Part shown: piece by piece, positions 12,895 to 20,715 of the stretch
Numbering within the stretch: the stretch's first letter is position 1
How the letters are laid out: each line of letters begins with the position of its first letter
DNA from: Microbulbifer donghaiensis
Lineage (GTDB): Bacteria; Pseudomonadota; Gammaproteobacteria; Pseudomonadales; Cellvibrionaceae
NCBI RefSeq assembly: GCF_900129095.1
Contig: NZ_FQVA01000003.1
Location: forward strand, 124,001 to 188,000
Length of the DNA: 64,000 nt
Direction of reading: 5' to 3'
The notes under the pieces: generated by a model
The model's database searches: none
What the model was told of the DNA's origin: nothing
Seen by the model: only the letters and a program-made list of their open reading frames with translations
Translations under genes and position numbers: made by a program

Positions 12895-13293
12895 TCAGAA
12901 GTCGAAACCACCCAGATCCATGCCCATACCCATATCCCCGCCGAAATCCGGCATTCCCATATCGGGGGTAGACGGCAGCGTGACGGCTTCCGGCATGCGC
13001 GGGGCTTCCACGCCCCAGTCGGGATCGACTTCACGATCGCCCCTATCGATGCCGCCACCGCCACCGGGGGGCACCACGACGACCGGCCGGCGAAACCCTA
13101 TCCACGGGCTCCACGAGTGGCCATAGTAATGGCGAGCGCGCGCACCGGTCCGCGCCCTCGACGCGCTTGTTACCTTGGTGCCGCTACTCTTGTAGCCACT
13201 GCCGCTACTGCCGGAGGCACAGCCGCCGAGTGCAAGGGGCGCGATCATTGCTGCGGCCGCAACCGCGACCGACAAACTCTTCAGAGCGTTCAT
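12895..13293 (-). CDS. Small putative lipoprotein with Gly/Met-rich tail
   Basis: This 132-residue protein has a lipoprotein signal (residues 1-24, lipobox LGGC) followed by a Ser/Gly/Lys/Arg-rich stretch, a PPGGGGG turn, and an acidic C-terminus rich in Met, Gly, Asp and Phe (PDMGMPDFGGDMGMGMDLGG). I do not recognise a family. GGAGGTGA precedes the ATG. It begins two bases after the stop of the VOC-domain gene, so the two are translationally linked. The Met-rich tail could bind soft metals such as copper, but that is speculation. Confidence 0.75.
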   Translation of the reverse strand: MNALKSLSVAVAAAAMIAPLALGGCASGSSGSGYKSSGTKVTSASRARTGARARHYYGHSWSPWIGFRRPVVVVPPGGGGGIDRGDREVDPDWGVEAPRMPEAVTLPSTPDMGMPDFGGDMGMGMDLGGFDF

Positions 13294-13295
13294 GC

Positions 13296-14147
13296 TCAGT
13301 CACCTCCCGCCTGTATCGCGAATACACCGCCGGTGGGATCGGCGACGATGGCGATATCGTCGTTCAAATCGCCTTTCATCGGCGGTATCAGTACTCTGCC
13401 GCCGTTTTCCACCACGGCCCGGGCAGTTCGGTGAACGTCTCTGACTTTCATATACAGAAGCCAGTTTGACTCGACATCGGGTATCGGCGTGCGCAGGATA
13501 GTGGCGCGCGCGACGCCGTCGCGGCCGAGGATTCTGTAATCGTGCCCCTTCTGGCCCCGGTGCGTGACGGCCTTGTAACCCACGACCTTGTCGTAGAACT
13601 GCGCCGTGGCATCGGGGCGGTCCGTCCACAATTCCGGCCACAGCCACTCGTTATGGGCGGCAGGACCATCGGCCGGGTCGCCGTTGTCATTGCGCAGCAT
13701 CATTACGACTGCCCCGTTGGGATCCTCAATGACCGCAGCCCTGCCGATTCCCGGCACATGCTGCGCGGCCTCGAGTACTTTGCCACCGTTGCGCTTCACG
13801 GCCCGCACTGCGGCATCCACATCTGTGACGGAAATAGACGGCAACCAAATGGACCCGTCCGCCGGCGCCTTCGAGTCGCTGTAACTGGCGAAGGTGGCAA
13901 CCGGTTCGCCGCGAATAAAAGCGTCGATGTAGCCCTCGGCGTCGTGGCGCTGCAGCCGCCAGCCAAACACTTTGTTGTAGAAGTTGGCGGCGGCATTGAG
14001 ATCAGTCGTCAGCAGATCGGCGCGCACAATCTTGCCCGGCAGATAAGTCGCCGCCGTTAACTGCGGTGTCGATAAGACTGCGCCCAGCAGCGCAGCGATT
14101 GTGATGAATTGCCGCAGCCATGAGCGGTGCAGGCGGGCAGTATCCAT
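13296..14147 (-). CDS. Exported two-domain VOC (glyoxalase/bleomycin-resistance fold) protein
   Basis: From the ATG at 14147 the protein has 283 residues: a signal peptide (about 1-33, ending QLTAATYL) and two vicinal-oxygen-chelate modules. Each shows the typical pattern of a start strand (IVRADLLTTDLNAAANFYNKVFGW; ELWTDRPDATAQFYDKVVGY in the second) and an end DPNGAVVMML or DPTGGVFAIQ. VOC proteins bind a metal and handle small electrophilic or aromatic substrates; the reaction here is unknown, and export is unusual for the family. TGGAGG sits just upstream of the ATG. An in-frame extension to 14306 lacks a ribosome site and is poor in family features. Confidence 0.85.
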   Translation of the reverse strand: MDTARLHRSWLRQFITIAALLGAVLSTPQLTAATYLPGKIVRADLLTTDLNAAANFYNKVFGWRLQRHDAEGYIDAFIRGEPVATFASYSDSKAPADGSIWLPSISVTDVDAAVRAVKRNGGKVLEAAQHVPGIGRAAVIEDPNGAVVMMLRNDNGDPADGPAAHNEWLWPELWTDRPDATAQFYDKVVGYKAVTHRGQKGHDYRILGRDGVARATILRTPIPDVESNWLLYMKVRDVHRTARAVVENGGRVLIPPMKGDLNDDIAIVADPTGGVFAIQAGGD

Positions 14148-14340
14148 ACATGCCTCCAGTAATACTCTCGACGGTAGCGCAGTATTAGGTATAGACGGCC
14201 AGGCCACTGCACTCAATGGCGGCGCAGTGCTGACGCTGCAGCACTCGTAGAACTTTGTGCGGAAAAATGATTGGAGAGACAGGGTCGCGCCGCGGTGCCG
14301 CCGCAAAAACGGACGGCACCGAGCAAAAACTTACCGACGT

Positions 14341-15621
14341 TTACAACCAGGCCAGGCTACTGAGAACCGTGAAAGTTGCACCCAACGCCAGCAGAACAGA
14401 GTAACTGACGCCGAGGACAAGGAATTTCACCAGGGTAGAACCCCAGCCCTGCCCGTATACCCGCTTCTGCATCAGCAACAGGTATATCGGCATCCACAGG
14501 CACAGCAATCCAATTGCCCAGGCGCAGACGGCATCGATCAGCCCATAGGTCTCCAGCCAGGCCTGGACATCCGCCAGCAGCGTCACCAGCAGCAATGCCA
14601 GGCAGAGGAAGGCGTGGCTGTGCAGCGCCACGATCAGGTGTTCCATATACAGCCGCCGCTGGAACAGGTAGAGCACCCACAGAATCAGGGCAAACAGCGG
14701 CAGCAACACGATGAGCGTAGACGGAATTGCACCGAGAAATGCTTTCTTGAAGCGATTCGGTTCCTCGCGGGTTATCCGTAGATTGTTGTTGGCTTTAACC
14801 GCCTGCACGGTCAGCCAGTCATTAACGGCCGTCGGCAGGCCGTCGATATTGACCGGCTCTGCACCCGGATCCCAGCAGCCGTCGCCGAGACCGACGAGGC
14901 AAAAATCATCCGCGTCGGTATCCGCTGTACTCTCTCCTTCACTCCCTTCTGTACTCTCTTCGCCGATGAGTTCTTTGCCCTGCAACTGTGCGATACGCAC
15001 GTCGGCCTGCTGCCGCACTTTTAGCTCAGCCAGTTTCAGGCCTTCCCGGGCCGCCGCCACCTCGTCGCTGTCCGCCCTCGCCTTCGCCAACTCCGCCAGG
15101 GTTTTATCGCGCAGCTGCTCCACTTCCTCGACCGAAGCCGCCCGTGACATTTCGCTGTCATAGTCCGAGATATTCCAGTCACTGCTCAGCTGCACGATAA
15201 AAAACGTGGTCAGACACAGAAAGATAAACAGCCTTACTGGACTCACATAGCGCACCCGGCGCCCGGCAAAATATTCAGCGGTCAGGTAGCCCGGACGGGA
15301 GATCAGCGGCCCCAGGGTGCGGGTAATACGGGAATCCAGGGCCAGCAGCGTATCGAAGAAATCGCCGAGAATACTGGAAAAATGCCGCACCAGGCCCTTC
15401 ACCGGCTGGCCGCAGGCGTAGCAGTGGGGACCGAGGAGTTGCGTACCGCAATTGGCGCACTGCGCCGGCGGTTGCGCGGGGGAGCCCGCGGCTTCTGGTG
15501 AGCTGCTCAATTTTCTCGTTGTCTTTTTAATTGAAAACCAAATCGGGGGGGGGGAACTGTGCCATCCAGCCGGAGTGGCGCGCCCGGCTTTTCCGGGCGG
15601 GGGATGGTACTCCGATTTCAT
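14341..15621 (-). CDS. DUF3667-type zinc-ribbon membrane protein
   Basis: The protein has a zinc ribbon (CANCGTQL and CYACGQP, near residues 55-72), then a DUF3667-like segment (HFSSILGDFFDTLLALDSRITRTLGPLISRPGYLT), about five membrane helices, and a long soluble insert between the first and second helix containing a coiled-coil part and an acidic serine-rich part (EESTEGSEGE). Function of the family is unknown. The start is uncertain: ATG at 15621 gives 426 residues, but the first 35 look non-conserved and contain a ten-C tract on the coding strand; a TTG at 15510 gives 389 residues. The true start decides whether that tract is coding. Confidence 0.75.
   Translation of the reverse strand: MKSEYHPPPGKAGRATPAGWHSSPPPIWFSIKKTTRKLSSSPEAAGSPAQPPAQCANCGTQLLGPHCYACGQPVKGLVRHFSSILGDFFDTLLALDSRITRTLGPLISRPGYLTAEYFAGRRVRYVSPVRLFIFLCLTTFFIVQLSSDWNISDYDSEMSRAASVEEVEQLRDKTLAELAKARADSDEVAAAREGLKLAELKVRQQADVRIAQLQGKELIGEESTEGSEGESTADTDADDFCLVGLGDGCWDPGAEPVNIDGLPTAVNDWLTVQAVKANNNLRITREEPNRFKKAFLGAIPSTLIVLLPLFALILWVLYLFQRRLYMEHLIVALHSHAFLCLALLLVTLLADVQAWLETYGLIDAVCAWAIGLLCLWMPIYLLLMQKRVYGQGWGSTLVKFLVLGVSYSVLLALGATFTVLSSLAWL
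15545..15554. repeat. Ten-G homopolymer tract
   Basis: Ten consecutive G residues on the plus strand (C on the coding strand of the DUF3667 gene) lie near its 5' end, either in codons 23-26 or in the leader, depending on the start. It is the longest homopolymer I noticed in the window and could slip during replication. Confidence 0.8.
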
Positions 15622-15726
15622 CGGCAAGCCTACCGTGACTCCAGCCGACAGCGGCGCACAAAATATTCAACTGCGGAGACTTGCGAAGAGGAGCAGCGGA
15701 ATGTTTTCGACGGCGAAAGTGCTGAC

Positions 15727-15760
15727 GGGCGCCGCAACCACGGATTCGGCTGCGGCGCCC
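15727..15760 (-). terminator. Possible hairpin terminator after pepB
   Basis: GGGCGCCGC and GCGGCGCCC form a perfect nine-base inverted repeat with a 16-base loop, 37 bases after the pepB stop. There is no T tract on the minus strand, so it may only be a stabilising hairpin. Confidence 0.35.
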
Positions 15761-15796
15761 CATCAGTCAAGGAAAGCTACTCGGTACGGCTGTACC

Positions 15797-17086
15797 TCAG
15801 GCTTCCTGCAGGAAACGGGCGATGGTACGCAGACCGTGCCCCTTGGCGCCCTGGGCCCAGAGATCATTGGCACCCGGCTGGTAGGAACCGGACAGGTCCA
15901 TATGCACCCAGTGACGCCCCTGGTCGCGCACGAAGCGCGCCAGGAAAGCCGCCGCCGTGGAAGCGCCGGGGCTGCCGTCGATACCGACGTTGGCAATCTC
16001 GGCGAAGCCGGATGGAATCTGCTCCAGGTGGAACGGCTCCAGCGGCAGGCGCCAGGCTTTTTCGTTTTCCGCCGCGGCCGCGGCCAGTACTTTCTGCGCG
16101 GTGTCGTCCTCGAAGCTGAGCACCGAGTTGTAATCCCGTCCCACCGCCATCTTAGCGGCACCGGTCAGCGTGGCGGCGTCGAGAATCCAGCGCGGTTCCT
16201 GCTCCGAGGCCGCGATCAGGCCGTCGGCCAACACCAGGCGCCCTTCGGCATCGGTGTTCAGGATCTCCACCGTCACGCCGTTCTTGTACTTGATGATATC
16301 GCCCAGCTTGTAGGCGTGGCCGGAAATCAGGTTTTCCGCACAGCACAGGTACAGCTTGACGCGCTTTTGCAGGCCGCGTGCGATGGCCAGCGCCAGGCCG
16401 CCGGTGACCATGGCCGCGCCGCCCATATCGGATTTCATCGTCGCCATGCCGGCAGACGGCTTGATGCTGTAGCCGCCGGAATCGAAGGTGATGCCCTTGC
16501 CCACCAGGCAGATATCCACCGGCGCGCCGTCGTCACCGGCGGGGTTGAAGTCCAGCTGCAGCATCACCGGCTCGCGCACGCTGCCGCGGCCGACGTTGTG
16601 AATACCGACAAAGCCCTCCGTCAGCAGGTCGTCACCGGCGATGATCTTGTAGCTAACCGCGTCCGGCGCCAGCTTCTGCAGCATTTCTGCGGCGCTCTCG
16701 GCCAGCACTCGCGGCGACACCTCATCCGGCGTGCCGTTAGTGATTTCCCGCACCCAGCGCGCCGCCGTCTCACGGGCGGCGAGTTCTTTCAGCTCCGCTG
16801 CCTTGTCCGTGCCCCAGTCGAGCCGGTTGTCGTTGCGCGGATTGAAGTATCCAGCCCAGAAGGCCCAGCGGCGCTCCAGATCCCAGCCTTCGCCGCTGAG
16901 CGAAACGGCGGCGATGCCCATGCTGTCCAGCCGTCGCGCCGCGCGCTGGGCGGCGACTAATGGTGCGCCGGTGGCCTTGGTCGCGTGCACCGTGGCGCCA
17001 CGACTGGTAAAGCTCAATAACGCCTTCTCCCCCCAGGCGTCCGTCGCCGCGGTTTCAACCAGCTGAACCTGCATTGCCTTTGTCAT
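15797..17086 (-). CDS. pepB: Peptidase B / leucyl-aminopeptidase family M17
   Basis: The 429-residue cytosolic aminopeptidase matches the length of PepB rather than the longer PepA. The C-terminal catalytic domain carries GKGITFDSGGYSIKP with metal-binding Lys and Asp, MKSDMGGAA, and the family signature NTDAEGRL with metal-binding Asp and Glu. The N-terminal domain is short. It trims N-terminal residues from peptides using two metal ions. GGAAAAGGTG precedes the ATG. It is transcribed away from the B-box gene at 17240. Confidence 0.93.
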   Translation of the reverse strand: MTKAMQVQLVETAATDAWGEKALLSFTSRGATVHATKATGAPLVAAQRAARRLDSMGIAAVSLSGEGWDLERRWAFWAGYFNPRNDNRLDWGTDKAAELKELAARETAARWVREITNGTPDEVSPRVLAESAAEMLQKLAPDAVSYKIIAGDDLLTEGFVGIHNVGRGSVREPVMLQLDFNPAGDDGAPVDICLVGKGITFDSGGYSIKPSAGMATMKSDMGGAAMVTGGLALAIARGLQKRVKLYLCCAENLISGHAYKLGDIIKYKNGVTVEILNTDAEGRLVLADGLIAASEQEPRWILDAATLTGAAKMAVGRDYNSVLSFEDDTAQKVLAAAAAENEKAWRLPLEPFHLEQIPSGFAEIANVGIDGSPGASTAAAFLARFVRDQGRHWVHMDLSGSYQPGANDLWAQGAKGHGLRTIARFLQEA

Positions 17087-17239
17087 ACAACACCTTTTCC
17101 TAAAAAAACCTTGTGCAAATTATGCGAGCAATCCGCCGGCATTCTAACAGGCCGCCGGAATTACAACGATGTTTGCGCCGCCAGGACCGCCGCGGATAAA
17201 CTGACGGCCAGGGAATAACAAAAGCATAGGGAAGTCATC

Positions 17240-18658
17240 ATGGCCGAATCCTGCAACTATCACGCTGCCGCCGAGGCCGCCTGGCACTGCCAGCCCTGCA
17301 GCCGCCACTACTGCAGCACCTGTATCCCCGGCGCCAGCGCCAACTACCACAACGGCCGTCCCGATTGCCCCCTGTGCCGCAAGTCGATCGACTATATCGG
17401 CGCCAGTAACAGCGCCAAGCCCTTCTGGCAGATGGGGCTGTTCTACTTCAAGTACGCACTGCAGCCCGGACCGCTGACCGTGCTGGCTCTCGCCACCGGC
17501 GCCAGTCTGCTGATTTCCGGACTCGGCATCCTGTCGCTGGCGCTCCTGCTGGCTACCATCGCACTGGTTACCCGCTACAACCTGCTGGTGATCGAGCGCC
17601 TGGCCGGCGGCCAGCTGCAGGCACCGGCGTTCGGCGATGCGCTGGACGGCAACAGCGCGCCACTGTTCGTGAAAGTGATCGGTATGACACTGATCGCCGG
17701 CTTCGTCGGCTACCAGTTTATGAAACTCGGCACTGGCGCCCTGCAGCTCTACTCCATCGCCTTATCGCTGCTGGCGCCGGCGGCGATGATCGTACTGGCA
17801 CTGGAGAAAAGCCTGCGCGCCGCCATCAATCCACTCAAGCTGCTGCAGTTCACCCTGATTATCGGCTGGCCCTACTGGCTGCTGTGGCTCGCCACCAGCG
17901 CCGTTTCCGCCGCACCCGGCTATCTGCTACTGCTGGTCGGCGACAAGCTGCCACCCTGGGCCATTGTCCCCGTCGTGGCGGCCAGCACCAGTTACTTCTA
18001 TATCGTCACCAGCGCGATGATGGGCTATATCTGCCTAGCCCGGCAGCAGCGCCTGGGTATCAGCGCCGAACACGACGATGCCGACAGCTACTTGGAAGAA
18101 CGAGAGTTCGAGCGCGCACGCACCCTGGCGGATGTACAGATACTGATGCGCGAGGGCGACTTCAAAAATGCACGCCGCACGCTGGTGGAGTGCCTGCGCC
18201 GCTACCCGGACGATATCGCCCTGAACGAGCGCTACTACCGACTGCTGCTCGCATCCCAGGACAAGAAGGCGTTGCGCGAACTGGGCCCGCACCTGCTGGA
18301 AAAATTCATTCGCATGGAGCGCGCCCACAAGGCGGCGGAACTCTACCTGGCCACCGACCCACTGCCCACGATCGACAAATCCCACCTGCGCCATGGGCTC
18401 GCAGAGGCGCTCTACCGCCAGCAGAAATACCGCCCGGCGGCGCAACTGCTGAACAACCTGCACAAGGAAGACTGGGACTACCGCCACCTGGATGCGGCCT
18501 ACTTGCTGCTGGCGCAGATCTATATCGACGGCTTCAACCGCGAGGATATGGCGAGAAAACTGCTGGCCTATGTAAAGCAGAAGTTCCCGAACAGCAGCCT
18601 GCGCAAGCAGGTGGATACGCTGGAGCAGATTCTCAAGGGTGCACAGGTAGCGGGCTGA
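17240..18658 (+). CDS. B-box-like zinc finger, membrane and TPR protein
   Basis: No named family is recognised for the whole protein (472 residues). The N-terminus (about 1-47) has a Cys/His-rich module like a B-box (CNYH, WHCQPC, YCSTC, CPLC) that can bind two zincs. About five membrane helices follow between residues 65 and 265. The C-terminal 180 residues are helical with TPR-like repeats (ARTLADVQILMREGDFKNAR, ALYRQQKYRPAAQLLNN). The zinc module and the repeats flank the membrane part, suggesting a cytoplasmic scaffold. GGGAAG precedes the ATG. It is divergent from pepB. Confidence 0.82.
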   Translation: MAESCNYHAAAEAAWHCQPCSRHYCSTCIPGASANYHNGRPDCPLCRKSIDYIGASNSAKPFWQMGLFYFKYALQPGPLTVLALATGASLLISGLGILSLALLLATIALVTRYNLLVIERLAGGQLQAPAFGDALDGNSAPLFVKVIGMTLIAGFVGYQFMKLGTGALQLYSIALSLLAPAAMIVLALEKSLRAAINPLKLLQFTLIIGWPYWLLWLATSAVSAAPGYLLLLVGDKLPPWAIVPVVAASTSYFYIVTSAMMGYICLARQQRLGISAEHDDADSYLEEREFERARTLADVQILMREGDFKNARRTLVECLRRYPDDIALNERYYRLLLASQDKKALRELGPHLLEKFIRMERAHKAAELYLATDPLPTIDKSHLRHGLAEALYRQQKYRPAAQLLNNLHKEDWDYRHLDAAYLLLAQIYIDGFNREDMARKLLAYVKQKFPNSSLRKQVDTLEQILKGAQVAG

Positions 18659-18820
18659 TAATATTGCCTTTTCTAAATCTCATTCGCGCACCTGAAGGGG
18701 AAATCCCCTTCGATGATGGAGGCCTTGATGCCGTTGCGGCCTGCCCTCTCTTCACATGTATCACAACGGCTAAAGCTATGAACACTGTGATTTGCGACGA
18801 AAATAGATAGGAGGCAATCA

Positions 18821-19360
18821 TTGAAGAGCACTGAACTTTTAGGCGTTGGTCTTCGATTAGTTGGCGTATACGGAATAGTAAAATCAGCCCAATTTTTGGT
18901 GTCCGCTGTAACCTCCCTTTCTTCATATTTCAGCGCGGAGTACGGAGAGCAGTTTAATGGCTGGTTTCTGATGCATGCTGGAGCATTACTATTCATGATT
19001 GCATCTTCTGCAATCCTGATTAATTTTCCTGGAACTGTGGCGATTTGGCTGCTTCCGAAGACCGAAACCTCCGGTGCGGATCTATCGCAACCCGCCAAAG
19101 ACCTCCAAACAACCGGTTTAACGATCTTGGGTTTCTTTGTGCTTACTTACGCAATACCAGAGTTTGTACAAAATTTGTATATGTGGTGGCAGGCAAAGGG
19201 AATTACCGTATTAAACGAGATTGTAAAACCCAGAGAGCGATTCGCTGAGGTCTTATACTCCGGTATACAGCTAGCACTGGGCCTATTCTTAGTGTTGCAA
19301 GCAAAAGGCATTTCTGCGCTGGTAGCCCGGCTTAGATATGACGGCACTTACTCCCAATAG
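18821..19360 (+). CDS. Membrane protein of unknown function, lower G+C
   Basis: The 179-residue protein begins with TTG preceded by a strong AGGAGG at 7-8 bases. It has about four hydrophobic helices (LGVGLRLVGVYGIVKSAQFL; LLFMIASSAILINFPGTVAIWLL; TGLTILGFFVLTYAIPEFV; GIQLALGLFLVLQAKGISALV). I see no named family. Base composition and codon use (many A/T-ending codons) differ clearly from the surrounding genes, which suggests recent acquisition. It stands alone between the B-box gene and the racemase. Confidence 0.75.
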   Translation: MKSTELLGVGLRLVGVYGIVKSAQFLVSAVTSLSSYFSAEYGEQFNGWFLMHAGALLFMIASSAILINFPGTVAIWLLPKTETSGADLSQPAKDLQTTGLTILGFFVLTYAIPEFVQNLYMWWQAKGITVLNEIVKPRERFAEVLYSGIQLALGLFLVLQAKGISALVARLRYDGTYSQ

Positions 19361-19464
19361 CTCTCGGCTGTGGATTTCTGATATTCAGCGCTTCGTAAGA
19401 CTTGCACAGTCATTCGATCTCCTCAGCGCAGAAATTAGATATTGGCGATACAGAAAGAGAATCC

Positions 19465-20160
19465 ATGAAAACAATCGGTTTGCTCGGCGGCATGAGCTGG
19501 GAGAGCACGCTCGGTTACTACCGCGCAATTAACGAGGGGATCAAGCAGAAACTTGGCGGCCTGCATTCGGCGCAGATCGCCATGTACAGCGTCGATTTCG
19601 ATCCGATCGAAAAGCTGCAACACGCCGGCGACTGGGATGGCACCGCCAAGATCTTGTGTGAGGCGGCAAAGAGTGTTCAGGCTGCCGAAGCCGACTTCCT
19701 GCTGATCTGCACAAACACCATGCACAAGGTGGCGCCGGAGATAGAAGCGGCAATAGATATTCCCTTGCTGCATATCGCCGATGCCACCGCGGAAGTTCTC
19801 GTCAGTGACGGCATAAAGACGGTTGGCCTGCTGGGTACTGCCTTCACCATGGAGCAGGATTTTTACAAAGGAAGGCTAGAAAACAAGTACAACCTTAGAG
19901 TAGTGGTACCAAACGAAGAGGACCGACAAATCGTTCACCGGGTCATTTATCGAGAACTCTGCCAGGGAAAGATCGAGCCGGATTCGAAAGCGGATTACCT
20001 GCGTATCATCGAGGCGCTGGCAGCTCAGGGCGCAGAGGCCGTGATTCTCGGCTGCACGGAGATTGGAATGTTAGTCAGCCAGGCGGATACCAATGTAAGA
20101 CTACTGGACACCACCGCCATCCATGCAAAAAACGCCGTGGAGCTTGCCCTGGCATCGTAA
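19465..20160 (+). CDS. Aspartate/glutamate racemase family protein
   Basis: From the ATG at 19465 the protein has 231 residues, the usual length for this cofactor-independent racemase family (YgeA/RacX type). The two catalytic cysteines lie in LLICTNTMHK and ILGCTEIGM. It begins with the typical MKTIGLLGGMSWESTLGYYR segment. It probably interconverts L- and D-amino acids, with substrate unknown. An AGAAAGAGA stretch precedes the start; an in-frame extension to 19402 lacks family residues. A second member of the family is encoded at 53648-54340. Confidence 0.9.
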   Translation: MKTIGLLGGMSWESTLGYYRAINEGIKQKLGGLHSAQIAMYSVDFDPIEKLQHAGDWDGTAKILCEAAKSVQAAEADFLLICTNTMHKVAPEIEAAIDIPLLHIADATAEVLVSDGIKTVGLLGTAFTMEQDFYKGRLENKYNLRVVVPNEEDRQIVHRVIYRELCQGKIEPDSKADYLRIIEALAAQGAEAVILGCTEIGMLVSQADTNVRLLDTTAIHAKNAVELALAS

Positions 20161-20304
20161 AGGGCCCGTAGTGCGCCCCGCCAGCCTACGCACCGTCCCG
20201 GGATTTTCGGAAGCATTCATTGCCCGGAAACCCAAATGGGCGGCGACGGGGCTGGAATCTCTTAAAAATACGACTCAAGGTCTTAGCTGCAGAATCATTA
20301 GAAA

Positions 20305-20658
20305 ATGTCCAGATTCAGCCATTTATTGCGCTGGCAAAAAGGCCGGCAGCAGACCGGTTACGAGAAGATGCTGCTCCTGGCAGCGCGCTGGCCGGTGAAG
20401 TTTGACTGCTATCTGCTGCGATTCCCCCAGGGCTGCGAGGTGCCACCGCACAGGGATAAGGTAACCGGCGGCCGCCACTACCGGCTGAATATCGTGTTAA
20501 GGAAGGCGAGAAAAGGTGGGGAGTTTGTCTGCGCTGCGCCGATCTACCAAAGCCACCGAATCAAATTCTTCCGGCCGGACATCTGCGAGCACTCGGTAAC
20601 AAAAGTTGAGCAGGGTAACCGCTATTTGTTGAGTATCGGCTGGGTCAGAAGCGTTTAG
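20305..20658 (+). CDS. Small 2-oxoglutarate/Fe(II) oxygenase-like protein
   Basis: This 117-residue protein is about half the size of usual members but keeps the iron triad pattern: His49 and Asp51 in PPHRDKV and His96 in ICEHSV, with Arg106 in GNRYLLSIGW as the likely 2-oxoglutarate ligand. HYRLNIVLRKARKGGEF fits the core double-stranded helix. Small proteins of this type are seen in many proteobacteria; substrates are unknown. It lies alone, convergent with the rhomboid gene. Confidence 0.72.
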   Translation: MSRFSHLLRWQKGRQQTGYEKMLLLAARWPVKFDCYLLRFPQGCEVPPHRDKVTGGRHYRLNIVLRKARKGGEFVCAAPIYQSHRIKFFRPDICEHSVTKVEQGNRYLLSIGWVRSV

Positions 20659-20715
20659 GCGACGCGACGGTTGCGCTGCCGGAAGGACACGGGCAACCCA
20701 TCCCGCTCGCACCAA

